64,000 bases of DNA from an uncultured Bacteroidota bacterium (lineage in GTDB: Bacteria; Bacteroidota; Bacteroidia; Chitinophagales; Chitinophagaceae): NCBI GenBank assembly GCA_903906365.1, contig CAIVKC010000018.1, forward strand, positions 1 to 64,000. The letters run 5' to 3'. The notes below the pieces were generated by a model that saw only the letters and a program-made list of their open reading frames with translations, made no database searches and had not been told where the DNA came from. The translations under genes and the position numbers were made by a program. Of this stretch, positions 51,260 through 58,762 are shown piece after piece (the stretch's first letter is position 1; each line of letters opens with the position of its first letter).

Positions 51260-52507
51260 TTATTCCTTCTGAAATTCTTCCTTCAGCACGCGCCTTACAT
51301 CCTCGATGGTTTCCTTTTCCAGGTCAGTCCTTCTTTCCAGTTCCTCGGTGGTGAGGGCCAGTACGCTTCTGGCTGTGTCACAGCCCACACGCTTGAATTC
51401 ATCAATCACCCAGGTCTCGATCTCATCGGAGAATTCCTCCAGGTCGATATCAAATTCCTCCACTTCTCCTTCATTATCCCGGAACACATCGATGGAATAA
51501 CCGCTGAGTTCCTGGGCCAGTTTGATGTTGACCCCTTTGCGCCCGATGGCCAGGGAAACCTGGTCCGGCTTTAAATAGACATTCGCCTGCATCTTTTCGC
51601 TGTCTATGTCCATACTTGTTATTTTGGCAGGCGTCAGAGAACGCTGGATGAGCAGCTGGATATTATTGGTCCAGTTGATGACGTCAATATTTTCGTTCTT
51701 GAGTTCGCGGACAATGCCATGGATGCGGCTTCCCTTCATCCCCACGCAGGCCCCTACCGGGTCAATGCGGTCATCGTAGGATTCCACGGCCACCTTGGCC
51801 CTCTCCCCGGGTTCCCTAACTATTTTCTTAACAACAATGAGGCCATCAAATATTTCAGGCACTTCAATTTCAAGGAGTTTGGACAAAAAGGAGGGGCTGG
51901 TCCTGGACAGGATGATTACCGGGGAATTGTTTTTCAGGTCCACTTTCTTAACAACGGCGCGGATGGTCTCCCCTTTTTTGAAATAATCCTGAGGAATCTG
52001 CTCGCTTTTGGGAAGGATCAGTTCGCTGCCTTCCTCGTCCAGTAGCAGAATCTCCTTTTTCCAGACCTGGTAGACTTCCGCATTCACGATCTCGCCCACG
52101 CGGTCATTGTATTTTTTTACCAGTACGTTTTTTTTCAGGTCGCCGATACGGCTGGCCAGCGTCTGTTTGGCTGCCAGGATGGCCCGGCGCCCGAAATCCA
52201 GTATCTCCACCTCCTGGTACAGCTCCTCACCCACTTCGAAATCCGGTTCAATCTTGACCGCTTCGCTGTAAGGAACTTCAGCCAGCGGGTCGTTCACCTG
52301 ACCATCATCGACAATGATCCGGTGGCGTACGATTTCCAGGTCACCTTTTTCTGCGTTCACGATGACGTCGAAATTTTCATCACTGCCATATTTTTTACGC
52401 AGCAGTGTCTTAAAGACATCCTCCACCACTTTCATCATGGTAGGACGGTCAATATTTTCCGCTTCTTTGAAATCCTGGAAAGCTTCGATCAGGTTGATAC
52501 TTGCCAT
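51260..52507 (-). CDS. nusA: Transcription termination/antitermination factor NusA
   Basis: RNA-polymerase-binding elongation factor controlling pausing, termination and antitermination. The 415-residue protein has the NusA N-terminal domain (NLIEAFQDFKEAENIDRPTMM), an S1 domain around 135-200, and two KH domains including VGACVGMKGSRIHGIVREL and VSLAIGRKGVNIKLA. The C-terminus is short and acidic, as in Bacteroidota, without the E. coli AR repeats. It lies 39 bp downstream of rimP and 88 bp upstream of infB in the classical order. Confidence 0.96.
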   Translation of the reverse strand: MASINLIEAFQDFKEAENIDRPTMMKVVEDVFKTLLRKKYGSDENFDVIVNAEKGDLEIVRHRIIVDDGQVNDPLAEVPYSEAVKIEPDFEVGEELYQEVEILDFGRRAILAAKQTLASRIGDLKKNVLVKKYNDRVGEIVNAEVYQVWKKEILLLDEEGSELILPKSEQIPQDYFKKGETIRAVVKKVDLKNNSPVIILSRTSPSFLSKLLEIEVPEIFDGLIVVKKIVREPGERAKVAVESYDDRIDPVGACVGMKGSRIHGIVRELKNENIDVINWTNNIQLLIQRSLTPAKITSMDIDSEKMQANVYLKPDQVSLAIGRKGVNIKLAQELSGYSIDVFRDNEGEVEEFDIDLEEFSDEIETWVIDEFKRVGCDTARSVLALTTEELERRTDLEKETIEDVRRVLKEEFQKE

Positions 52508-52546
52508 AACACTTGAATTTAAAAATCCGGGGCTGGCCCGAACAAG

Positions 52547-53017
52547 TTAAAAAACGACTTGAATTTTTGTTGTTTTGATTTGGGTGAATAAAAAAGTATG
52601 CTGAATCAGTTCCTTTTTTTTGTTTTTTCCCCTGGTCTCCTCCACGATGATCCCGTCCTGGCTCACCTCCCTGAGTACCCCTTCCCGCCTGGTTCCGTCC
52701 AGCAGGACCACTTCCACAGGCCTGCCCAGGTTCTTGCGGTACTGCCTGAAGAGTTTCAGGGGTTCGTCCAGGCCCGGAGAGGAAACCTCCAGCGAAAAGT
52801 CCCCGCCCGGGAACAGTTCGGCTTCCTCAATCTTCTTATACAATGCCCGGTTGTACTGTACACACTTTTCGATGGAAATGCCGGCATCCCCGTCCAGAAA
52901 TACCTTGATATTGCTGGTGGGCCTTATTTTTACTTCCACCAGAAAATACTCCGGATCACCGGCCATGATCTGCCCGATCATGGACTCCACAGCCTTTAGT
53001 TGCGTTTCTTGTACCAT
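52547..53017 (-). CDS. rimP: Ribosome maturation factor RimP
   Basis: 30S-subunit assembly factor. ATG 53017 gives 156 residues beginning MVQETQLKAVESMIG; the longer frame from 53104 reads through the leader hairpin and is rejected. The RimP N-domain motif DGDAGISIEKCVQYNRALY and the later EVSSPGLDEPLK are diagnostic. First gene of the operon with nusA and infB. A promoter match at 53073-53105 and a strong leader hairpin immediately before the start suggest that expression is controlled at the level of leader RNA. Confidence 0.94.
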   Translation of the reverse strand: MVQETQLKAVESMIGQIMAGDPEYFLVEVKIRPTSNIKVFLDGDAGISIEKCVQYNRALYKKIEEAELFPGGDFSLEVSSPGLDEPLKLFRQYRKNLGRPVEVVLLDGTRREGVLREVSQDGIIVEETRGKNKKKELIQHTFLFTQIKTTKIQVVF

Positions 53018-53029
53018 AGAAAAATAAAG

Positions 53030-53051
53030 AAGGGAACGACTTCGTTCCCTT
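53030..53051 (-). promoter_or_regulatory. Hairpin in the rimP leader, possible attenuator
   Basis: AAGGGAACGA (53030-53039) and TCGTTCCCTT (53042-53051) form a perfect 10-bp inverted repeat with a two-base centre. Read on the minus strand it is followed directly by CTTTATTTTTCT and then the rimP ATG 12 bp away. Hairpin plus T-rich run has terminator form, yet it lies between promoter and first gene of the nusA operon. Confidence 0.6.
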
Positions 53052-53072
53052 CCATTGCTTCGTTTGCCAATG

Positions 53073-53105
53073 CAAATGTAATACAATTCTGCCATTCCCT
53101 CCAAA
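53073..53105 (-). promoter_or_regulatory. Promoter of the rimP-nusA-infB operon (TTTG-N21-TACATTTG)
   Basis: On the minus strand TTTG (53105-53102) lies 21 bp before TACATTTG (53080-53073), close to the Bacteroidota pattern. It predicts a leader of about 55 nt that contains the hairpin at 53030-53051. Confidence 0.55.
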
Positions 53106-53191
53106 ACTCAGGAAAAAATTTAAGTTAACTAAAACGATGGTTTGAAAGATATTAGTGATAAACCCAGTAATTTTAAGTAAAACAATCCCCC

Positions 53192-53593
53192 ATGAGCCAA
53201 TCAGAGACCCTGGGGTCCTATTTCAAGGAAAACAAGGACCTCCTGCAGGACTACCTGGAGACAAGGGCGGACATATTCCGGCTTTCCGCCATCCGGATGA
53301 TATCCAGATCCGCCGGATTGCTGGTATGGATCATCATTTCCCTGTTCCTGTTGTTTCTCATTGTACTGTTCGGGGGGCTGGTGCTGGGACTCTGGCTCTC
53401 CGAGCTGACACACAGCCATATCATGGGCTTCGGGCTGACCACCCTGCTGATGGTACTGATCTTTTCGATCCTGGCCCTGTTCAGGAAATCCTGGTTCGTG
53501 GACCCCGTGGTCCGCATCATTATCCGCCGGAGCAGCGAGGATTCCACCCTGGATGACCATCCCATTGACCAACCTTACAACGAAAAGCCATGA
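53192..53593 (+). CDS. Phage-holin-family-like (DUF1469) two-helix membrane protein
   Basis: A 133-residue protein: an amphipathic N-terminal helix (about 1-40, YFKENKDLLQDYLETRADIFRL), two transmembrane helices (about 45-70 and 78-98) and a polar C-terminus. This matches the chromosomal holin-like superfamily (Phage_holin_3_6/DUF1469), which in non-phage settings occurs in small envelope-stress clusters often with YtxH-like proteins. There is no phage context. Its stop overlaps the next start by four bases (ATGA), so the pair is translationally coupled. Function unknown. Confidence 0.72.
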   Translation: MSQSETLGSYFKENKDLLQDYLETRADIFRLSAIRMISRSAGLLVWIIISLFLLFLIVLFGGLVLGLWLSELTHSHIMGFGLTTLLMVLIFSILALFRKSWFVDPVVRIIIRRSSEDSTLDDHPIDQPYNEKP

Positions 53594-53907
53594 CCAGCCA
53601 GTCTAATAAAATCACGGATCTCGATACCCTCGACCAGGAAATCCTCCGGCTGCGCAGGAAGGTAAAGGGCATGGAAAAGGCACTGGATGAAAACATCAGT
53701 CATTTGCAGTCCAATTACGGCTCCATGCTGCTCAACAGCCTGCTGGGGGAAAAACCCAGGGGAAGGGGGATACTGGAGGGCCTGGTGAACCTGGTGGTCC
53801 ACCACGAAAGGCTGAAGGGAAGCCTGACGAACCTGGGCAGCCAGCTGGCAGAGCGGGCTGCAGCAGGAATTGAGCATTGGCTGGAGCGGCTTTTTGACAA
53901 GAAGTAG
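53590..53907 (+). CDS. Small coiled-coil protein coupled to holin-like gene
   Basis: A 105-residue soluble protein. Residues about 8-40 (LDTLDQEILRLRRKVKGMEKAL) have heptad-like spacing suggesting a coiled coil; the second half is helical and amphipathic (SLTNLGSQLAERAAAGIEHWLERLF). No signal peptide or membrane segment. I do not recognise a family. The ATGA overlap with the holin-like gene implies that the two products act together, perhaps as a membrane protein and its cytoplasmic partner. Confidence 0.68.
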   Translation: MTSQSNKITDLDTLDQEILRLRRKVKGMEKALDENISHLQSNYGSMLLNSLLGEKPRGRGILEGLVNLVVHHERLKGSLTNLGSQLAERAAAGIEHWLERLFDKK

Positions 53908-53953
53908 CCCGTTATTAAGGAAGTCTTTAACAAGGCTGTTTTGGTTTTTAGTG

Positions 53954-53961
53954 TAACTTTG
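53954..53961 (+). promoter_or_regulatory. TAACTTTG -7 box of the DUF4834-like gene
   Basis: TAACTTTG matches TAnnTTTG and ends eight bases before the ATG at 53970, so transcription would start within a few bases of the start codon. No -33 TTTG at 19 bp. Confidence 0.42.
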
Positions 53962-53969
53962 CCATCATT

Positions 53970-54221
53970 ATGCTAGCAGAAATTATTTTTTTCGCCCTAC
54001 TGGGATACTTCATTTACAAGGTTGTTTTTGATTTCATTGTCCCGGTATCCCATGCGGCCCGTCAGATGAAGCAGCAATTCCGCGATATACACCAGCAGGG
54101 ACAAAGGCAGGCCGGCACCTACCAGCAGCAGCAGCCCGCAGATGCCCGTCCACCCCGCCCGGAAACACCCAGGCCCAAGCACCCCTCGGACGAATACATC
54201 GATTTTGAAGAAGTGAAATAG
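53970..54221 (+). CDS. DUF4834-like small membrane protein
   Basis: An 83-residue protein with one N-terminal transmembrane helix (EIIFFALLGYFIYKVVFDFIV), a Gln/Pro-rich linker and a conserved acidic tail, SDEYIDFEEVK. This layout is that of the Bacteroidota-specific DUF4834 family, whose role is not known. The last residues look like a short docking motif. It follows the holin-like pair on the same strand but has its own -7 box. It converges on the HAD phosphatase nine bases away. Confidence 0.7.
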   Translation: MLAEIIFFALLGYFIYKVVFDFIVPVSHAARQMKQQFRDIHQQGQRQAGTYQQQQPADARPPRPETPRPKHPSDEYIDFEEVK

Positions 54222-54230
54222 GCTGTTTGC

Positions 54231-54845
54231 CTACCAGTCCACCTCATTGATGGAGGTGCCCGGCTGAAGGAAATACCCTTGCAGGCCAGCAGCAATGGCC
54301 CCATCCACATTGACCAGGGCGTCATCCACAAATAGGGTACGGCCTGCGTCCAGCCCGTTTTCGGTTATGATATACTGATAGGACTCCCTGTCCGGTTTGC
54401 GCAGCCCCATGATATGTGAGTAATAGGTCTTTTCGAAATGGTCGTCCAGGGAGCCCTGCCCGAAGGTATTGCGGTAGATCTGCTGCAGGGCGGCCAGGTG
54501 CAGGGCATTGGTATTGCTGAACAGGAACAGGCGGTACCGTTTACCCAGTTCTTTGAGCAATTCGATGCGCTGCGTAGGAAAATCCAGCAGCATGCAGTTC
54601 CATGCTTCTATAATGACCTCGTCGGAAACGCTCAGACCACCGGCCTGTTTTAACTGATCGATGAACTCCCGGTCACTGATCCGGCCGATCTCATAGTCCC
54701 GGATGAAGGAAGCGGCGAATCCGTGGCCGAATAAAGACCTGAAATGCCCCACACCCAGGGATACAAAAGCATCCTCGGTGCGCTGGTTATCCAGGTTGAG
54801 CAGGACGCCGCCGAGATCAAATATGATATTGCTGATTTCTTTCAT
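54231..54845 (-). CDS. HAD-superfamily phosphatase (subfamily IA)
   Basis: A 204-residue haloacid-dehalogenase-like hydrolase. Motif I is IIFDLGGVLLNLD (nucleophile Asp; the +2 position is Gly, as in YihX-like members), motif II is LFLFSNTNALH, motif III contains LRKPDRESY, and motif IV is TLFVDDALVN. An alpha-helical cap lies between motifs I and II (subfamily IA). It probably removes phosphate from a sugar phosphate or similar small molecule; the substrate is unknown. Stand-alone gene. Confidence 0.88.
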   Translation of the reverse strand: MKEISNIIFDLGGVLLNLDNQRTEDAFVSLGVGHFRSLFGHGFAASFIRDYEIGRISDREFIDQLKQAGGLSVSDEVIIEAWNCMLLDFPTQRIELLKELGKRYRLFLFSNTNALHLAALQQIYRNTFGQGSLDDHFEKTYYSHIMGLRKPDRESYQYIITENGLDAGRTLFVDDALVNVDGAIAAGLQGYFLQPGTSINEVDW

Positions 54846-54925
54846 ACCCTAAATGTAAAAAGGGGACCGGTAACCGCCTTATTTTTTTAGCCGGCCTCTG
54901 AAGGAACCAGGCACGCTCCCGGCAG

Positions 54926-55561
54926 CTACTTACCTTCCTTTACCTTCAGTACATAAGCGGGCAGCAGTCCATGGGCTTCCTTATGGGTGCGGATGATGGC
55001 GTTGGAATCAGGAGCCTCCGAAAGACAGAAGACGTTTCCGTTCCTGGTATCCACCCAGTAATTGATGAAATTCACCCCGTACTTCCCTTCCACAGCCAGG
55101 TCCTTTTTATGGGCTTCGGCCACCGCGGCCTCGGTTACGTTGCCCGCTCCCAGGTTATGAACATCCAGGAAAAACTGCCGGCCTTCCACCACAGCTGATT
55201 CGGTACCGCCGGACACCTTGTAAATAAATGCAGGAATCAGTCCGTGGGCTTCCCGGTGGGTTTGAATGACGGAGGCGGTGTCCCTGGCTGTGGAAAGACA
55301 GTACACTTTTCCCTGCTGTTCATCCACCCAGAACTTAATGAAGTTCACATCATATTTACCTTCTGTGGCCAGGTCCTTCTGGTGGGCGGCCATCACATCG
55401 GCCAGGGTCACTTTGCCCGGCACCAGATTATGCACATCGATATAGAGGTTCTTGTCTGCGGTGACCGCGGCGGTTGCTGCCGGCGTAACGCCCTGGGCGG
55501 AAAGACCGCCTGCATACAGGGCCATGACAGAGAGGATCCAGCAAGAGATTGAAATTTTCAT
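54926..55561 (-). CDS. Exported protein with two tandem DUF4242 domains
   Basis: A 211-residue secreted protein (signal peptide ending near SAQG) containing two copies, about 40-115 and 128-205, of a DUF4242 domain. Each copy has IDVHNL or LDVHNL, AHxKDLAxEGKYxVNF, FWVD or YWVD, a VYCLS/VFCLS strand and THREAHGL/THKEAHGL. The repeats are nearly identical in their core. DUF4242 is a ferredoxin-like fold; one Streptomyces member (SCO4226) is reported to bind nickel, and the repeated His and Cys here could do so. Divergent from the LuxR-type regulator, which has another DUF4242 gene on its far side. Confidence 0.8.
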   Translation of the reverse strand: MKISISCWILSVMALYAGGLSAQGVTPAATAAVTADKNLYIDVHNLVPGKVTLADVMAAHQKDLATEGKYDVNFIKFWVDEQQGKVYCLSTARDTASVIQTHREAHGLIPAFIYKVSGGTESAVVEGRQFFLDVHNLGAGNVTEAAVAEAHKKDLAVEGKYGVNFINYWVDTRNGNVFCLSEAPDSNAIIRTHKEAHGLLPAYVLKVKEGK

Positions 55562-55682
55562 GATCAGAATTTTTTAAGATGATTAAAATGTTAGGTGTAC
55601 AAAATAAAGGGCCATTGCGCCGGAAGGTCTAGGAAGTTTTACCTATATTGGGGTTGCTCATTCCCCATTTTACAGAAAGGCC

Positions 55683-58280
55683 ATGGAACTGATTGAACGA
55701 GATGAATTTTTGGCAGTCCTGCACGACCGTTTCAAAAAGACGGCCTCCGCCTCCGGGCATTGTTGCTTTATCACGGGGGAGGCAGGCATTGGCAAAACCT
55801 CCCTGGTTCGGACCTTCTTAAAGCAGGTGGAGGGACAATGCCTGGAATATACGGGCGCCTGCGATTCCCTGTTCACGCCCAGGCCACTGGCTCCCCTCTA
55901 CGACCTATCCCTGCAGATGAAAGGAGACTGGTCTGAAAAAATAAACTCCCTGTCATCCCGGGCCGAACTCTTTACCCGCTTTCTGCAGGCCCTGTCGGGC
56001 AATACCCTGCCGGTGGTACTTGTTTTTGAGGATATCCACTGGGCCGATGAGGCGACCCTTGATTTCATCAAATTCCTGTCACGCCGCATCAGCCGCACCC
56101 GGTGCCTGTTTATTCTAACCTACCGCGATAATGAGGTCAGCCAGTACCATCCCTTAAGAAATTTGCCGGGGGACCTGCAGCCTGGCGTCTTCAGCCTGCT
56201 TTCCCTGACGCCCCTGTCCCGGGCGGCTGTGCAGAAAATGGCCCTGGAGAAGGGTTATGACGGCGAGGATGTCTTTTCCATATCGGGTGGCAACCCGTTT
56301 TATGTTACCGAGATCCTTGCATCCTACTCCTGGGGTATCCCTGACAATGTGAGAAATACCATTTTATCCATCTACCACCGCCAGGAGGAACCTACCAGGA
56401 AGGTCTGGCAGTTACTCTCCGTGATCCCAGAAGGAATGGAGGTATCCAGGCTGGCCAGGGTAGACCCGGGCTGGCAGGAATCGGTGGAGGATTCCCTGTC
56501 AAAAAAGATCCTGGTTATCCGCCACAACAAGATTTTCTTTAAGCATGAGCTTTACCGCCGAACGATCGAAGAACACCTTTCGCCCTTTAAACGCATTGAA
56601 CTCAACAAGTACCTGCTGGATATTTTCCTGGCAGATTTTGAACAAGCAGCGGAAATCGAGCGGATCGTCCATTATGCCAAAAATGCCAACGAAAACGCCC
56701 TGGTGGTGAAATTTGCCCCCGGAGCAGCCAGGAAAGCGGCTTCGGTGGGTGCCCATATTGAGGCATCCAAACTCCTTTTGACCGCCATAGAATATACCGA
56801 CCCCAGAGACACCGAAAAGCTGGTCCGCTTTTATGAGGATTACGCCTATGAATGCTACCTGACCAACCAGATCAAAAACGCCATCATTTTCCTGAGCCGT
56901 GCCCTGAAGATCCGGCAGGCGAACCAGGAGACCGAGCAGATCGGCAACAGCCTGCGCTTTTTGTCCAGGCTCTGGTGGTTTGAAGGAAACCGCCTTCAGG
57001 CCGAGCGACTGGGGGAAGAGGCCATTGAGGTGTTGAAAGACCAGCCGGCTTCCAAGGCCAAGGCCATGGCTTACAGTAATATGTCCCAGCTCAAAATGCT
57101 ATCCGACCAAACTCCGGACTGTCTGTACTGGGGACAAAAAGCCCTGGATGCCGCTGAGCAGGCCGGCGACGAGGAAACCATTGCCCATGCACTCAACTGC
57201 ATAAGCACAACCCTGATGCTCAATGACGGCACCACCCAGCAGGGTATTGATATGCTCTACCAAAGCCTGGAAATTTCCTTAAAGAACGCTTACCACGAAC
57301 ATGTGGCCCGGGCCTATACCAACCTGGGAAGCAATTCCGTTACCCTGAGAAATTATGCAATGGCCCGCAAGACCCTGGAGGAAGGCATCCATTATTGCGA
57401 GGAAAGGGACCTGGATTCCTGGAAGGCCTATATGACAGCCTGGAAGTCCAGGCTGAATCTGGAAACAGGAAACTGGGCGGAGGCTTACAGCCTTGCCAGC
57501 CACCTGATCAAAAACGAAAACCAGTCTCCCGTAGTTAAGATAGGCGCCCTCGCCGTGGCTGCAACCCTTAAGATCAGAAGAGGGGAAACAGGAGCCCTGC
57601 CCCTACTGACCGAAGCCAGCGCGAGGGCCTTTGAGACCATGGAGTTGCAGCGCATCGTCCCGGTCATGATGGCCATGCTCGAATATGAGTGGGTCACCGG
57701 CGAACAGGCCGTTTCCGAAGCATCCCTGGCCCAAACCATCGACCTGCTGACCCGGCTGGGAAAATTCTCCCGGAAAAGCAGGTTCTATTTCTGGCTGAAA
57801 AGAACGTCCAGAACCCATATGCTTCCACCGGAGCTGGGGGAAACAGACCCAACCAGCCCGGAAAAAACAGCCGGGCAGGAGGCCCGTTTCTGGGAACAGA
57901 TAGGCTCCCCCTATGAACAGGCCCTTTGCCTTTCGGAGGGAAGCGAAGCGGAAAAAAGAAAGGCCCTGGCCCTGGTTCAGCAGCTCGGCGCTGCTGCCGT
58001 ATATGAAAGAATAAAAAGAGACATGCGTTCCTCGGGCATCCGGAAGATCCCCCGGGGGTTGCGGGAAAGTACCCGGAACAATCCTGCCCGGCTCACCACG
58101 CGGGAACTGGAGGTACTGCAGCTATTAAAAAAGGGAATCCAGAACCGGCAAATCGCAGGTCAGCTGTATATATCTCCCAAAACAGTGGACCACCACATTT
58201 CTTCCATTTTTTTCAAACTCGATGTCAATACCCGCGCCCGGGCGGTGGGGGAAGCCCTCCGCATGGGAATTATAAATTAG
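55683..58280 (+). CDS. Large ATPase-type LuxR-family transcriptional regulator (LAL-like)
   Basis: An 865-residue regulator of the MalT/LAL type. Residues 1-160 are an AAA_16-like ATPase with Walker A TGEAGIGKTS (31-40) and Walker B VVLVFEDIHWADEATLD near 115-130. A long helical middle (about 270-760) carries TPR-like repeats. The C-terminal LuxR helix-turn-helix (LTTRELEVLQLLKKG ... PKTVDHHISSIFFKL) is at about 800-860. Such proteins activate transcription after ligand and ATP binding. They are most numerous in Actinobacteria, so transfer is possible. Divergent from the exported double-DUF4242 gene and 90 bp upstream of a cytosolic DUF4242 gene, both likely targets. Confidence 0.88.
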   Translation: MELIERDEFLAVLHDRFKKTASASGHCCFITGEAGIGKTSLVRTFLKQVEGQCLEYTGACDSLFTPRPLAPLYDLSLQMKGDWSEKINSLSSRAELFTRFLQALSGNTLPVVLVFEDIHWADEATLDFIKFLSRRISRTRCLFILTYRDNEVSQYHPLRNLPGDLQPGVFSLLSLTPLSRAAVQKMALEKGYDGEDVFSISGGNPFYVTEILASYSWGIPDNVRNTILSIYHRQEEPTRKVWQLLSVIPEGMEVSRLARVDPGWQESVEDSLSKKILVIRHNKIFFKHELYRRTIEEHLSPFKRIELNKYLLDIFLADFEQAAEIERIVHYAKNANENALVVKFAPGAARKAASVGAHIEASKLLLTAIEYTDPRDTEKLVRFYEDYAYECYLTNQIKNAIIFLSRALKIRQANQETEQIGNSLRFLSRLWWFEGNRLQAERLGEEAIEVLKDQPASKAKAMAYSNMSQLKMLSDQTPDCLYWGQKALDAAEQAGDEETIAHALNCISTTLMLNDGTTQQGIDMLYQSLEISLKNAYHEHVARAYTNLGSNSVTLRNYAMARKTLEEGIHYCEERDLDSWKAYMTAWKSRLNLETGNWAEAYSLASHLIKNENQSPVVKIGALAVAATLKIRRGETGALPLLTEASARAFETMELQRIVPVMMAMLEYEWVTGEQAVSEASLAQTIDLLTRLGKFSRKSRFYFWLKRTSRTHMLPPELGETDPTSPEKTAGQEARFWEQIGSPYEQALCLSEGSEAEKRKALALVQQLGAAAVYERIKRDMRSSGIRKIPRGLRESTRNNPARLTTRELEVLQLLKKGIQNRQIAGQLYISPKTVDHHISSIFFKLDVNTRARAVGEALRMGIIN

Positions 58281-58370
58281 GGAATGGCCAACCCTTAAAT
58301 AGGTAGTGATGCCTATATCATCCCCGGGGTTTTTGTTCAACTTTGCAGGACACCTTCAAATACCCAAAAC

Positions 58371-58643
58371 ATGAAAAAATTCATGATTGAAAGAAACCTG
58401 CCCGGGGCAGGCAACCTGACACCGGCTGAATTACAGCAAATTTCCCAGACCTCCTGCGGGGTGTTACGTAACATGGGCCCGGAAATCCAGTGGCAGCAAA
58501 GCTTTGTAACGGGCGATAAAATTTACTGTGTCTACCTGGCTCCCAACGAGGAAATGGTCCTGGAGCATGCCAGGCAGGGGGGATTCCCCGCCAATATGGT
58601 CAGTGAAATTAAGACAATCATTGATCCGGTGACAGCAGGATAA
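58371..58643 (+). CDS. Single-domain DUF4242 protein, cytosolic
   Basis: A 90-residue protein without a signal peptide. The start KFMIERNLPGAGNLTP, then SCGVLRNMGPEIQW, IYCVYLAPNEEMVLEHARQGGFPAN and a final IIDP are the full DUF4242 pattern. DUF4242 members form small ferredoxin-like folds that may bind nickel or other metals; no enzyme activity is firmly assigned. It follows the LAL-type regulator on the same strand. Its sequence type differs from the exported double-domain protein on the other side, so it is not a simple local duplicate. Confidence 0.85.
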   Translation: MKKFMIERNLPGAGNLTPAELQQISQTSCGVLRNMGPEIQWQQSFVTGDKIYCVYLAPNEEMVLEHARQGGFPANMVSEIKTIIDPVTAG

Positions 58644-58657
58644 ACCGGGTTTGGCCC

Positions 58658-58688
58658 GCAGCAGCCTCCTTAAAAAAAAGGCTGCTGC
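58658..58688 (+). repeat. 10-bp inverted repeat downstream of DUF4242 gene
   Basis: GCAGCAGCCT (58658-58667) and AGGCTGCTGC (58679-58688) form a perfect hairpin with an A-rich 11-base loop, 14 bp past the DUF4242 stop. There is no T-run on the plus strand, so it would be a 3'-end-stabilising or Rho-linked hairpin rather than a classical terminator. The right arm also pairs with a third copy at 58713. Confidence 0.55.
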
Positions 58689-58721
58689 CCTGTCCGGATC
58701 TTTACGGAAAATGCAGCAGCC
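58671..58721 (-). terminator. Intrinsic terminator of the GH3 gene
   Basis: On the minus strand GGCTGCTGC (58721-58713) pairs with GCAGCAGCC (58688-58680) and is followed at once by eight Ts (58679-58672 region). The loop is long (24 bases) but the stem is GC-rich and perfect. It lies about 40 bp past the GH3 stop. Confidence 0.68.
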
Positions 58722-58762
58722 AGAGCGTTCAGGGAGAACCAATTCCCCCTGGCCAATTTTTT

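Noticed and set aside
53192-53907. Prophage remnant suggested by the holin-like gene
   Set aside because: No endolysin, integrase, structural or att-like features nearby; chromosomal holin-family proteins of this kind are common.
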